This document shows positions 41,244-49,039 of a DNA stretch of 59,685 bases, one piece after another; the first letter of the stretch is position 1; each line of letters opens with the position of its first letter. A program made the position numbers and the translations under genes. The notes below the pieces were generated by a model, which saw nothing but the letters and a program-made list of their open reading frames with translations, was not told where the DNA came from and searched no databases. The DNA is from Longivirga sp036510975 (GTDB lineage Bacteria; Actinomycetota; Actinomycetes; S36-B12; CAIYMF01). The DNA lies in NCBI GenBank assembly GCA_036510975.1, contig DATCCY010000070.1, positions 1-59,685 on the forward strand, in the 5' to 3' direction.

Positions 41244-41420
41244 CCAGGACAGCCCGCTGACCGACGGTCGCGCCCTTACTGGCGGCAGACCCAGGCAGCC
41301 ACCGGACCCCCGGGTGTCGGCCCGTCCAGCCGATCCTCGCCCGTGTCACCCGACGCGTGCGTGGCCCGCCCGGGGGTCTTCCACGTCCGGAAGCCGTACG
41401 CCGACCCCACACGTGGGGCG

Positions 41421-41445
41421 CCGACGTGCGTCTGTCGCGCGTCGG
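41421..41445. terminator. Hairpin serving both strands
   Basis: CCGACGTGCG (41421-41430) and CGCGCGTCGG (41436-41445) pair over 10 bp with one wobble around TCTGT. It can end the small RNA (plus) and rocD (minus), whose stop is 27 bp away. CCCCAC-AC-GTGGGG precedes it. Confidence 0.6.
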
Positions 41446-41471
41446 GCACCTTCAGCGGAGAACTGCGGAGG

Positions 41472-42695
41472 CTAGGGGAGGGTGCCGTTGCCCTGCTCGC
41501 TGAGCACGTCGACGACCGTGTCCAGCGCGTGGTCGAGGTCGGACTCGGACACCACCAGCGGCGGGGCGAACCGGATCGTCCAGGTGTGGGTGTCCTTGGC
41601 GAGGATCCCGCGCGCGAGCAGCTCGAGGCTGACCTCGCGGCCGGTGCGGCCGGTGCCGTCGAGCTCGATGGCCCACCACAGGCCGCAGCCGCGGATCTCC
41701 TTGATGCCCGGAAGGTTCGCGCTGCGCAACGTCGCGAGCACGTGATCACCCAGGCGCTTCGAGCGCTCCTGCACCTCGCCGGTCTCGAGCAGCGCCACCA
41801 CCGCGATGCCGACGGCTGCCGCGAGCGGGTTGCCGCCGAACGTGCTGCCGTGCTGCCCGGGGTGGATCACCGACAGCACGTCCCAGTCGGCCGTGATGGC
41901 CGACACCGGGATGATGCCGCCGCCGAGCGCCTTGCCTAGGATGCGGATGTCGGGCTGGACGTCGACGAGGTCGCACGCGAAGGTCGCGCCGGCGCGGCCG
42001 AGCCCGGCCTGGATCTCGTCGGCCACGAAGAGCACGTTGCGTTCCGCGCACAGCGCGCGCGCCGCCTGCAGGAAGCCGCTCGGCGGGAGGATGACGCCGG
42101 CCTCGCCCTGGATCGGCTCGACCAGGAACGCGACCGTGTTCCCGGTGATCGCGCCGGAGAGCGCGTCGATGTCGCCGTAGGGGACGGTGACGAAGCCGGG
42201 CGTGTAGGGGCCGTAGTGGTCGCGCGCCTCGGGGTCGTCGGAGAAGGAGATGATCGTGGTCGTGCGGCCGTGGAAGTTCCCGGCGCAGACGATGATCTCG
42301 GCCTGGTCGGCCGGGACGCCCTTCTTCTCGTAGCCCCACTTGCGCGAGACCTTGAGGGCGGTCTCGACGGCCTCGGCGCCGGAGTTCATCGGCAGCACCC
42401 CGTCGTGCCGCGCCAGGCGCGCGAGCCCGGCGCAGAACTCTCCGAGCTGGTCGTTGTGGAACGCGCGGCTCGTGAGGGTGATCCGGTGCAGCTGCGCCTC
42501 CGCGGCCGCGATCAGCGTCGCGTTGCTGTGACCGAAGTTGATCGCCGAGTATGCCGACAGCATGTCGAGGTAGCGGCGGCCCTCGATGTCGGTGACCCAG
42601 GCGCCCTCGCCCTCGCGGATGACCACCGGCAGCGGGTGGTAGTTGTGCGCGCAGTGCTCGTGCTCGAAGGCGATCGCCTGGTCCGTCGTCGTCAC
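41472..42695 (-). CDS. rocD: Ornithine aminotransferase (ornithine--oxo-acid transaminase)
   Basis: It converts ornithine plus 2-oxoglutarate to glutamate semialdehyde (then P5C) and glutamate with PLP. The 407 residues have HNYHPLPVVIREGEGAWVTD, SGAEAVETALK, NFHGRTTTIISFS, VEPIQGEAGV, FVADEIQAGLGR and the PLP lysine in LGKALGGG. AGGAGG lies 6 nt upstream of the GTG at 42695. The product feeds the proline pathway, with the proC and proline-dehydrogenase genes near 12-14 kb. The double operator is upstream, but at a greater distance than for the SWEET gene. Confidence 0.93.
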   Translation of the reverse strand: MTTTDQAIAFEHEHCAHNYHPLPVVIREGEGAWVTDIEGRRYLDMLSAYSAINFGHSNATLIAAAEAQLHRITLTSRAFHNDQLGEFCAGLARLARHDGVLPMNSGAEAVETALKVSRKWGYEKKGVPADQAEIIVCAGNFHGRTTTIISFSDDPEARDHYGPYTPGFVTVPYGDIDALSGAITGNTVAFLVEPIQGEAGVILPPSGFLQAARALCAERNVLFVADEIQAGLGRAGATFACDLVDVQPDIRILGKALGGGIIPVSAITADWDVLSVIHPGQHGSTFGGNPLAAAVGIAVVALLETGEVQERSKRLGDHVLATLRSANLPGIKEIRGCGLWWAIELDGTGRTGREVSLELLARGILAKDTHTWTIRFAPPLVVSESDLDHALDTVVDVLSEQGNGTLP

Positions 42696-42803
42696 GGTTC
42701 CTCCTGTCGGCGGCACACCGGCGGGCCGCCCGGGGACACGCTGCCATGCGCCGCCCGTGGCAGGAAAGCCGAGCCTCCCCGGGCGGGTATGCCGCGGACC
42801 ACG

Positions 42804-42829
42804 CGTTACTGACTCGCCAGTCAGTAACG
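42804..42829. promoter_or_regulatory. Palindromic operator 1
   Basis: CGTTACTGACT and AGTCAGTAACG are perfect 11-bp arms around CGCC. The same TTACTGACT-N4-AGTCAGTAA core occurs 45 bp downstream. TAGGGT (42838-42843), a -10, lies just past it. Confidence 0.8.
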
Positions 42830-42837
42830 TGGTCGGA

Positions 42838-42843
42838 TAGGGT
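42838..42843 (+). promoter_or_regulatory. -10 element TAGGGT between the two operators
   Basis: It is the only good -10 in the spacer. A start near 42850 would fall inside operator 2. The 5' leader to the SWEET ATG is about 95 nt. Confidence 0.5.
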
Positions 42844-42844
42844 T

Positions 42845-42878
42845 CTCTCGTTACTGACTCACGAGTCAGTAACGAGAG
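42845..42878. promoter_or_regulatory. Palindromic operator 2
   Basis: CTCTCGTTACTGACTC and GAGTCAGTAACGAGAG are perfect 16-bp arms around AC. Core spacing is identical to operator 1; centres are 45 bp apart. The shape is typical of TetR-family sites; the cognate repressor is not identified in this window. Confidence 0.85.
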
Positions 42879-42945
42879 GGCCGTCCTCATCCGGGGGCGG
42901 CCTCACGCACGCCCGGACCGGGCTCGCGCGCCGAGGGAGGCAGCC

Positions 42946-43581
42946 ATGTCGAACGACCTGCTCGTGATCGTGACCGGTGCTGCCACGGCCGCGCTCGCGC
43001 TGGCCTTCGGCGTGCCGCAGTGGCTCCGCGTGCGGCGTACCGGGTCCGTCGCGGGCATCTCGCTGCCTAGCGTCACGAACACCGTGGTGTCCACCATCGC
43101 CTGGCTGGTCTATGGCGTCCACCTCCACGACTCCTGGGTGGTCCTGACCGCAGCCGTGGGGCTGCCCTCCCTCGTCGCGACGTTCGTCGCCGTCGTGCGG
43201 CGCAGCGACGAGCGTGCGGGCATGTGGCTGCCGCTGACCTGGGCCGCGCTGCTCGCCGCCACCGCGGCCGCGACACCCTGGTTCCCCGGCCTGTTCCCGG
43301 CCCTGCTCGGCGCCTCGGCCCTCTGGTACGTCACGCCCGCGGCCGTGACCGCATGGCGCAGCGCCGACGTCTCCGGCATCGCCGCGGGCACCTGGCTGCT
43401 GCTCGCGCTCGACGGCCTCGTGGCCGGCGCCTACGGCGCCGTCGCCGGGGTCACGGCGTACCTCGTCTACTGCGGCGTCGCGCTCGTCGGCGCGATGGTC
43501 GTGCTCGCCCGCGTCTACTGGCGCTGGGCCCCCGAGTGCGGCGAGTGCGGGCCGATCACCGGCTGCACCTGCGCCGCCTGA
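42946..43581 (+). CDS. SWEET/PQ-loop family small sugar transporter-like protein
   Basis: The 211-residue protein has about seven membrane helices. The first repeat holds FGVPQWLRVRRTGSVAGISLPS (the PQ-loop), and the second has a related WRSADVSGIAAGTW. SWEET-type proteins are passive sugar carriers, unusual in bacteria at this length since most semiSWEETs have three helices. The C-terminus has five cysteines-rich residues (CGECGPITGCTCAA). It follows the operator-controlled promoter and is followed within 59 bp by a glycosyltransferase. Confidence 0.83.
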   Translation: MSNDLLVIVTGAATAALALAFGVPQWLRVRRTGSVAGISLPSVTNTVVSTIAWLVYGVHLHDSWVVLTAAVGLPSLVATFVAVVRRSDERAGMWLPLTWAALLAATAAATPWFPGLFPALLGASALWYVTPAAVTAWRSADVSGIAAGTWLLLALDGLVAGAYGAVAGVTAYLVYCGVALVGAMVVLARVYWRWAPECGECGPITGCTCAA

Positions 43582-43640
43582 CCCCCGCCGCCTGTCGCCT
43601 AGGCTGGCTCGCCTGTCGTCCCCGCCCTGAGAGAGAGCTG

Positions 43641-44987
43641 ATGGCCGTGCGTCCGCTCACGATCCTGTTCATGCCCGAGTCGGCCTTCGGACCGACGAAC
43701 CAGTGCATCGGCGTCGGCGACGTCCTGCGCCGGCGCGGGCACCGGGTGGTCTTCGCGGCCGAGGCGTCCTGGAAGGGCAAGCTCACGGCGCTCGGGTTCG
43801 AGGAGGACCTCGTCGACCTCGCACCGCGGCCCGAGGCGAGCGACAGCGACAGCGACAGCGACAGCGACGCCGACGCCGACCCCGGTGCGTTCTGGAAGGA
43901 GTTCATCCGCCAAGCCGCACCCGAGTTCCGCAAGCCCACGCTCGAGCAGCTCGAGACGTACATGCTGCCGACCTGGCAGGCGCTCATCGACGGAGCCAGG
44001 TACTGCGAGCCGCAGCTGCGCGAGATCCTCGCGCGGGTGCAGCCGGACGTGATCGTCGAGGACAACGTCGTCGCCTTCCCCGCGCTCCTGACCGCGGGGG
44101 CGCCGTACGTCCGGATCATGTCCTGCAACCCGCTCGAGGCGCCGGGCAGCGAGATCCCGCCGCCGTACTCCGGGCTTCCCGCCGCCGACCGCTCCGAGTG
44201 GGGCTCGTTCCGCGCGGAGTACGACCGTACGCACCGCGCGACGTGGGAGTCGTTCGACGCGTGGGTGGTGGAGCAGGGCGCGCCGCCGCTGCCCGAGCTC
44301 GAGTTCGTGCACACGAGTGAGCACGCGAACCTCTACGTCTTCCCGCAGGAGGCGGACTACACCGACGCCCGGCCGCTCGACCCCACGTGGCACCGGATGG
44401 ACTCCAGCGTGCGCGAGACCGACGAGCAGTACGCCGTGCCTGCGGCGGTGGCCGACCGTCCTGCCGGCAGCGCTCTGATCTACCTCTCGCTCGGGTCGCT
44501 CGGCAGCGCCGACGTCGAGCTGATGAAGCGGCTCGTCGACGTGCTGGGTCGCACACCCCACCGCTTCATCGTGAGCAAGGGACCGCAGGCGGGCGAGTAC
44601 GAGCTTGCCGACAACATGGTGGGCGCGGAGTTCCTGCCGCAGACCACCCTCATCCCGCAGGTCGACGCCGTCATCACCCACGGCGGCAACAACACCACGA
44701 CTGAGTCGCTCCACTTCGGCAAGCCGATGATCCTGCTGCCGCTGTTCTGGGACCAGTACGACAACGCGCAGCGGATGCACGAGCTCGGGTTCGGCGTGCG
44801 GCTCGCGACGTACGCCTTCACCGACGGCGAGATGGACGCCGCGCTCGCGGCCGTGCTCGACCCGGAGCGGCAGTCGACGCTCGCCGCGATCGGCGAGCGG
44901 GTACGCGCTCGCGACGGTCTGCGCCGCGGCGCCGACATCATCGAGCAGGTCGCGCGGACCCACGCCGAGGGCAGCGCGTCCGCGTGA
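43641..44987 (+). CDS. Glycosyltransferase family 1 (UGT/MGT-like)
   Basis: The 448-residue protein is a GT-B fold enzyme. The N-terminus TILFMPESAFGPTNQCIGVG binds acceptor; the C-terminal half has LIYLSLGSLGS and the donor-binding THGGNNTTTESLHFGKPMI (HGGxxTxxE), then LPLFWDQYDNAQR. It would transfer a sugar to a small molecule. A Ser-Asp/Ala-Asp repeat (43839-43880) lies in a loop. Its stop overlaps the kinase GTG (GTGA, 44984-44987), so the two are coupled. Confidence 0.9.
   Translation: MAVRPLTILFMPESAFGPTNQCIGVGDVLRRRGHRVVFAAEASWKGKLTALGFEEDLVDLAPRPEASDSDSDSDSDADADPGAFWKEFIRQAAPEFRKPTLEQLETYMLPTWQALIDGARYCEPQLREILARVQPDVIVEDNVVAFPALLTAGAPYVRIMSCNPLEAPGSEIPPPYSGLPAADRSEWGSFRAEYDRTHRATWESFDAWVVEQGAPPLPELEFVHTSEHANLYVFPQEADYTDARPLDPTWHRMDSSVRETDEQYAVPAAVADRPAGSALIYLSLGSLGSADVELMKRLVDVLGRTPHRFIVSKGPQAGEYELADNMVGAEFLPQTTLIPQVDAVITHGGNNTTTESLHFGKPMILLPLFWDQYDNAQRMHELGFGVRLATYAFTDGEMDAALAAVLDPERQSTLAAIGERVRARDGLRRGADIIEQVARTHAEGSASA
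43839..43880 (+). repeat. Hexanucleotide repeat (AGCGAC)5(GCCGAC)2
   Basis: Seven in-frame 6-nt units encode (SD)5(AD)2 in the glycosyltransferase. Length change by one unit would keep frame, so population polymorphism is possible. Confidence 0.85.
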
Positions 44988-46363
44988 CCTCGCTCGAGGA
45001 GCTCTCCCGTCTCGTCGCGGCGAGTCCGGGCGGCCTCGTGCTGCCGGGAGGGGACCGTCGGGCGCAGGTCGACGTCGCGACGCCGCTACGGCTCGTCGAC
45101 GCGGCCGACCTCGGCGCCGGCCGGTGGGTCGGTGTGGTCGAGGACCGGGACGGCGACCGCTGGACCGTCCCGCTGCTCGTCACTGCTGGGACGCTGCGCC
45201 GCGCGATGCCGGGTGACGGTGTGGCCGAGGCGCTGGTCCGAGGGATCGCCGACGTGAGGCGCATGCAGGCCGCGCGCGGTGAGGCATCGACCCCGGAGGG
45301 TCGCGCGGTGCAGGGCGACCGGGCGTTCGACGCCGACGGGTGGCACGCCGAGGACGTGAGCGGCGAACGCGCGCTCACCGTCGACCAGACGAACGAGTCG
45401 GTCGTCGTCGGCGAGCGGGCGATGGTGAAGTGGTCGGTGCAGCTGCCCCGTCCGGGGGTGCGCGGCGCCCAACCGGCCCGGCGACGCCTCGGTCGGTTGA
45501 TCGCCGCCGACTTCGCCGGGACCCCGCGTCCCTGGGGGCTGCTGCACTACGTCGACCACGACGACGACTCCACGAGCCTGCTGCTGGCCAGCGTCGCCGA
45601 GTTCCTCCCCGGCGCCGAGGACGGGTGGGACTGGGCGGTCGACGACGTCCGGAGCCACGCGCGCGGCGAGTCGAGCCTCGAGGACGCCGTGGTGCCGTCC
45701 GTCCGCCTCGGCGAGCTCACCGCGTCGCTCCACCTCGCGCTCGCCGGCGACGGCAGGGTGAGCACGGCCGACGACCGGCTGACCGCGCGGTGGACGGCCC
45801 GCGCCTACGACGACCTCGACGCCGCGGTGCAGCTGGTGACCGGGCCTGAGGGTGTGCGCCTGCGTTCACGTGCCGGCCGCATCGCCGTGTCGTTCGCGGC
45901 CTTCCGCGCCTGCGTGGGCACCCCGCTCATCGACGTCCACGGCGACCTGCACGTCGGTCAGGTGCTGCGCCACGGCGACCCGCCCCGATACGCCGTCACC
46001 GACTTCGACGGCAACCCGGTGCTCGCACCCGACGAGCGCTCCGCGCCGCAGCCGGCGGCCCTCGACGTCGCCGGCATGCTCGCGTCGCTCGACCATGTCG
46101 GGCGCGTGGCCGTGAAGCGCACCGACGGTGTCGACAAAGACGCCGTGCGCACCTGGATCGCCGCCGCGCAGGACGCGTTCCTCCACGCCTACCGCGGTTC
46201 GCTCGCGGCGTCGGGCTCGCTCGAGCTGCTCGACGAGCGGCTGCTCGTGCCGCTGCGCCTGCAGCAGGAGTGCCGCGAGTACCTCTACGCCGCGCGCCAT
46301 CTGCCGCACTGGGTCTACGTGCCCGACGCGGCCCTCACCGACCTGCTGCCCGACGAGGAGTGA
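44984..46363 (+). CDS. Glucosamine kinase-like phosphotransferase (maltokinase-related)
   Basis: The 459-residue protein has the N-terminal cap of actinobacterial maltokinase/glucosamine kinase, NESVVVGERAMVKW (ATP lysine), then the catalytic VHGDLHVGQVLR and VTDFDGNPVL (metal Asp), followed by DVAGMLASLDHVGRV. The FDGNP form, where maltokinases have DFEGEP, is what I associate with the characterised actinobacterial glucosamine kinases. It would phosphorylate glucosamine to glucosamine-6-phosphate. It sits in a GT-kinase-SIS operon. Confidence 0.8.
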   Translation: MTSLEELSRLVAASPGGLVLPGGDRRAQVDVATPLRLVDAADLGAGRWVGVVEDRDGDRWTVPLLVTAGTLRRAMPGDGVAEALVRGIADVRRMQAARGEASTPEGRAVQGDRAFDADGWHAEDVSGERALTVDQTNESVVVGERAMVKWSVQLPRPGVRGAQPARRRLGRLIAADFAGTPRPWGLLHYVDHDDDSTSLLLASVAEFLPGAEDGWDWAVDDVRSHARGESSLEDAVVPSVRLGELTASLHLALAGDGRVSTADDRLTARWTARAYDDLDAAVQLVTGPEGVRLRSRAGRIAVSFAAFRACVGTPLIDVHGDLHVGQVLRHGDPPRYAVTDFDGNPVLAPDERSAPQPAALDVAGMLASLDHVGRVAVKRTDGVDKDAVRTWIAAAQDAFLHAYRGSLAASGSLELLDERLLVPLRLQQECREYLYAARHLPHWVYVPDAALTDLLPDEE

Positions 46364-46367
46364 CCCG

Positions 46368-47336
46368 ATGGACCCCGCCCTGTTCCTGGCCGACCTCGAG
46401 CGCAAGCCCGAGGCCCTCCACGCCCTCGCCGACCACCTCGAGGCGCAGGACCCCTGGGGCGTCCTCCCGATGGCGTCGCGCTTCGTGCTGCTCGGGATGG
46501 GCTCGTCGTTCTACGCCGCGGCCGTCGCCGCCGCCAGACTGCGCGCACGGGGCATCTACGCCGTCGCCGAGCTCGCGAGCAGCGACCTGCTCCCCGCAGC
46601 GGACGGGCACACCGTCGTGATCGCGATCACCGCCGGGGGCGGCTCGCGCGAGACGCGAGCGGCGGCCGCGCACTACCGCGACCGGTGCCCGGTCGTGCTC
46701 GTGACCAACACGCTCGACGGCGACCTGGCGCGCGACGTCGAGGGCGGGGTCCACGAGGTGGTCGACATGCACGCGGGGGTCGAGCACGGCGGCGTCGCCT
46801 GCCGCTCGTTCCAGCACACGCTCGCGCTGCTCCTCGCCCTCGAGCCGCGGGTCGCGCGCGCCGACCTCGACGTCCCGTCCCTGGTGCGGCGCGCGGCTGT
46901 GGCGTCGCAGAGCCTGCTCTCCTCCCGCGGGGAGTGGCTGCCGGAGCTCAGGCGCCTGCTCGTCGGGCCGCAGGGCACGCACGTCGTGGCGCCTGCGCGA
47001 CGGCTGTCGTCCGCGCAGCAGTCGGCGCTCATGCTGCGCGAGGGTCCGCGGGTCCCGGCGTACGCGTGCGAGACCGGCGACTGGAGCCACGTCGACGTCT
47101 ACCTCACGAAGACCACCGACTACCGGATGCTCCTGCTGGCCGGCTCGCGATGGGAGGACGAGCTGCTGCGCTGGACCACCGAGCGCGGCTCGACGGTGGT
47201 CGCGGTCGGGGCCGACGTCGAGGGTGCGGCGTACTCCCTGCGCTACGCGGGGGACGAGGACGACGACGTCCGCCTGCTGTCCGAGACCCTCGTCGCCGAG
47301 CTGCTCGCCGCCGACCTCTGGGCCACCGGGGCCTGA
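46368..47336 (+). CDS. SIS-domain sugar isomerase/deaminase
   Basis: The 322-residue protein has two SIS domains: FVLLGMGSSFYAAAVAA with ITAGGGSRETRAAAAHY, then HVVAPARRLSSAQQSAL. It resembles the isomerase half of GlmS and the AgaS/FrlB group that handle sugar-phosphate amines. After a glucosamine kinase the natural step would be glucosamine-6-phosphate deamination or isomerisation to fructose-6-phosphate. It starts 4 bp after the kinase and ends the operon. Confidence 0.85.
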   Translation: MDPALFLADLERKPEALHALADHLEAQDPWGVLPMASRFVLLGMGSSFYAAAVAAARLRARGIYAVAELASSDLLPAADGHTVVIAITAGGGSRETRAAAAHYRDRCPVVLVTNTLDGDLARDVEGGVHEVVDMHAGVEHGGVACRSFQHTLALLLALEPRVARADLDVPSLVRRAAVASQSLLSSRGEWLPELRRLLVGPQGTHVVAPARRLSSAQQSALMLREGPRVPAYACETGDWSHVDVYLTKTTDYRMLLLAGSRWEDELLRWTTERGSTVVAVGADVEGAAYSLRYAGDEDDDVRLLSETLVAELLAADLWATGA

Positions 47337-47440
47337 CGCCGCCCCGACCCGGTCGCTTTCCGGGGATTCGCGCGCCGAACGTGCCTGCCTGGGCCACACT
47401 TCCGCTCAGGTCACTGACGCCCTAGCCCGAGGAGCCCCCG

Positions 47441-48985
47441 ATGGTGTTCGCGAGCCCGCTGCCCGACGTCGAGATCCCGGACGTCCCGCTCACGGAGTAC
47501 GTCCTCGCCAACGCCGAGCGCCTCGGCGACAAGCCTGCGCTCATCGACGGCGGCAGCGGCCGCACCATCACCTACGCCGGCCTCGCGGCGGCGGTCCGCT
47601 CGCTGGCCGGCGGCCTCGTCGCGAAGGGCTTCGGACCCGGCCACGTCCTCGCCCTGATGTCCCCGAACATCCCGGAGTACGCCGTGATCTTCCACGGCGT
47701 CGCGATGGCGGGGGGCACGATCACGACGATCAACCCGACGTACACCGCGCAGGAGGTGCACAAGCAGCTCGTCGACTCCCGTGCGTCGATCCTTGTGACG
47801 ATCCCGATGTTCCTCGAGGTCGCGACTGCGGGCGCCGAGGACACCGGCGTGGCCGAGATCTACGTCCTCGGCGAGTCCGAGGAGGCGATGCCGGTCACCG
47901 CGCTGTTCGGAGCTCCGCTCGCGGCACAGGTGCCCGTCGAGGCCGGCACGGTCGTCGTGCTGCCGTACTCGTCCGGCACGACCGGGATCTCGAAGGGCGT
48001 GATGCTGACGCACCACAACCTGATCGCGAACGTCGCGCAGGTGCTGTCCGGCGCCGACATCAGCGAGGACGAGAAGTTCATCGCCGTGCTGCCGTTCTTC
48101 CACATCTACGGCATGCAGGTGCTGATGAACACCGGGCTGCGCGCCGGCGTCACGATCATCACGATGCCGCGCTTCGATCTCGAGGAGTTCCTGCGCCTGC
48201 ACCAGGAGCACGGCATCACGCGCTCGTTCGTCGCACCGCCCATCGTCGTCGCCCTCGCCAAGCACCCGATGGTCGACAGCTACGACCTCTCCGCGCTCAA
48301 GCAGGTCTTCTCCGGTGCGGCACCGCTGTCCGCGGAGCTCTCCCTCGAGTGCGGCGCGCGGCTCGGCTGCGACGTCGTCCAGGGCTACGGCATGACCGAG
48401 CTCTCCCCCGTGTCGCACCTGACGCCGCCCGGCAACTACAAGGCGGGCTCGTGCGGCGTGACGGCGCCGAACACGCTCACGATGGTCGTCGACCCCGTGA
48501 CGCAGCAGGAGCTCGGCGTCGACGAGGACGGCGAGATCTGCATCAAGGGTCCGCAGGTGATGCTCGGCTACCTCGGCAACCAGGCGGCGACCGACGCGAT
48601 CTTCGACCGCGAGGGCTGGCTGCACACCGGTGACATCGGGCACATCGACGCCGACGGGCACCTCTGGATCGTCGACCGGCTCAAGGAGCTCATCAAGTAC
48701 AACGGATTCCAGGTCCCGCCGGCCGAGCTGGAGGCGCTGCTGCTCACGCACCCCGCGATCGCCGACGCGGCCGTCGTCGGGATCCCGGACGAGTCCGCCG
48801 GCGAGATCCCGGTCGCGCACGTGGTGCTGCGCCCGGGCGCCGAGGCGACGCCGGAGGAGATCATGGCGTTCGTCGCCGGCCAGGTCGCGCACTACAAGCA
48901 GGTGCGTCAGGTGATCATCACCGACACGATCCCCAAGAGCGCCAGCGGCAAGATCCTGAGAAGGCTCCTCAAGAACCCCGAGTAG
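47441..48985 (+). CDS. Acyl-CoA synthetase, 4-coumarate-CoA-ligase-like
   Basis: The 514-residue AMP-forming ligase has VVLPYSSGTTGISKGVMLTH, then FFHIYGMQVLMN, QGYGMTELSPVSH, WLHTGDIGHID, VDRLKELIKYNGFQVPPAELE and SGKILRRLLK with the C-terminal lysine. This closely follows the 4CL pattern. The likely substrate is an aromatic or medium-chain acid. GAGGAG precedes ATG 47441. It ends at a bidirectional terminator. Confidence 0.92.
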   Translation: MVFASPLPDVEIPDVPLTEYVLANAERLGDKPALIDGGSGRTITYAGLAAAVRSLAGGLVAKGFGPGHVLALMSPNIPEYAVIFHGVAMAGGTITTINPTYTAQEVHKQLVDSRASILVTIPMFLEVATAGAEDTGVAEIYVLGESEEAMPVTALFGAPLAAQVPVEAGTVVVLPYSSGTTGISKGVMLTHHNLIANVAQVLSGADISEDEKFIAVLPFFHIYGMQVLMNTGLRAGVTIITMPRFDLEEFLRLHQEHGITRSFVAPPIVVALAKHPMVDSYDLSALKQVFSGAAPLSAELSLECGARLGCDVVQGYGMTELSPVSHLTPPGNYKAGSCGVTAPNTLTMVVDPVTQQELGVDEDGEICIKGPQVMLGYLGNQAATDAIFDREGWLHTGDIGHIDADGHLWIVDRLKELIKYNGFQVPPAELEALLLTHPAIADAAVVGIPDESAGEIPVAHVVLRPGAEATPEEIMAFVAGQVAHYKQVRQVIITDTIPKSASGKILRRLLKNPE

Positions 48986-48995
48986 CCACCGGCCT

Positions 48996-49026
48996 CCCCG
49001 ACCCCTGCACGTCACCGGGGTCGGGG
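48996..49026. terminator. Bidirectional terminator between convergent genes
   Basis: CCCCGACCCC (48996-49005) and GGGGTCGGGG (49017-49026) form a perfect 10-bp stem with an 11-nt loop between the acyl-CoA ligase and MMPL genes. Confidence 0.85.
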
Positions 49027-49039
49027 TGAGCAGGGCGGG

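Larger units (their letters stand above)
41179..41445 (+). ncRNA. Possible dual-function small RNA (about 270 nt)
   Basis: The 355-bp spacer between esterase and rocD has no downstream plus-strand gene, yet carries a promoter, a very strong ribosome-binding site with a 12-codon ORF (41205-41243), a long-range stem GACCCCCGGG (41305-41314)/CCCGGGGGTC (41369-41378) and a 3' hairpin at 41421-41445. Whether it is transcribed is unknown. Confidence 0.4.

Noticed and set aside
41304..41379. 6C-type small RNA
   Set aside because: The two C-rich loops with six or more Cs that define 6C are not present; the C-runs here pair with each other.
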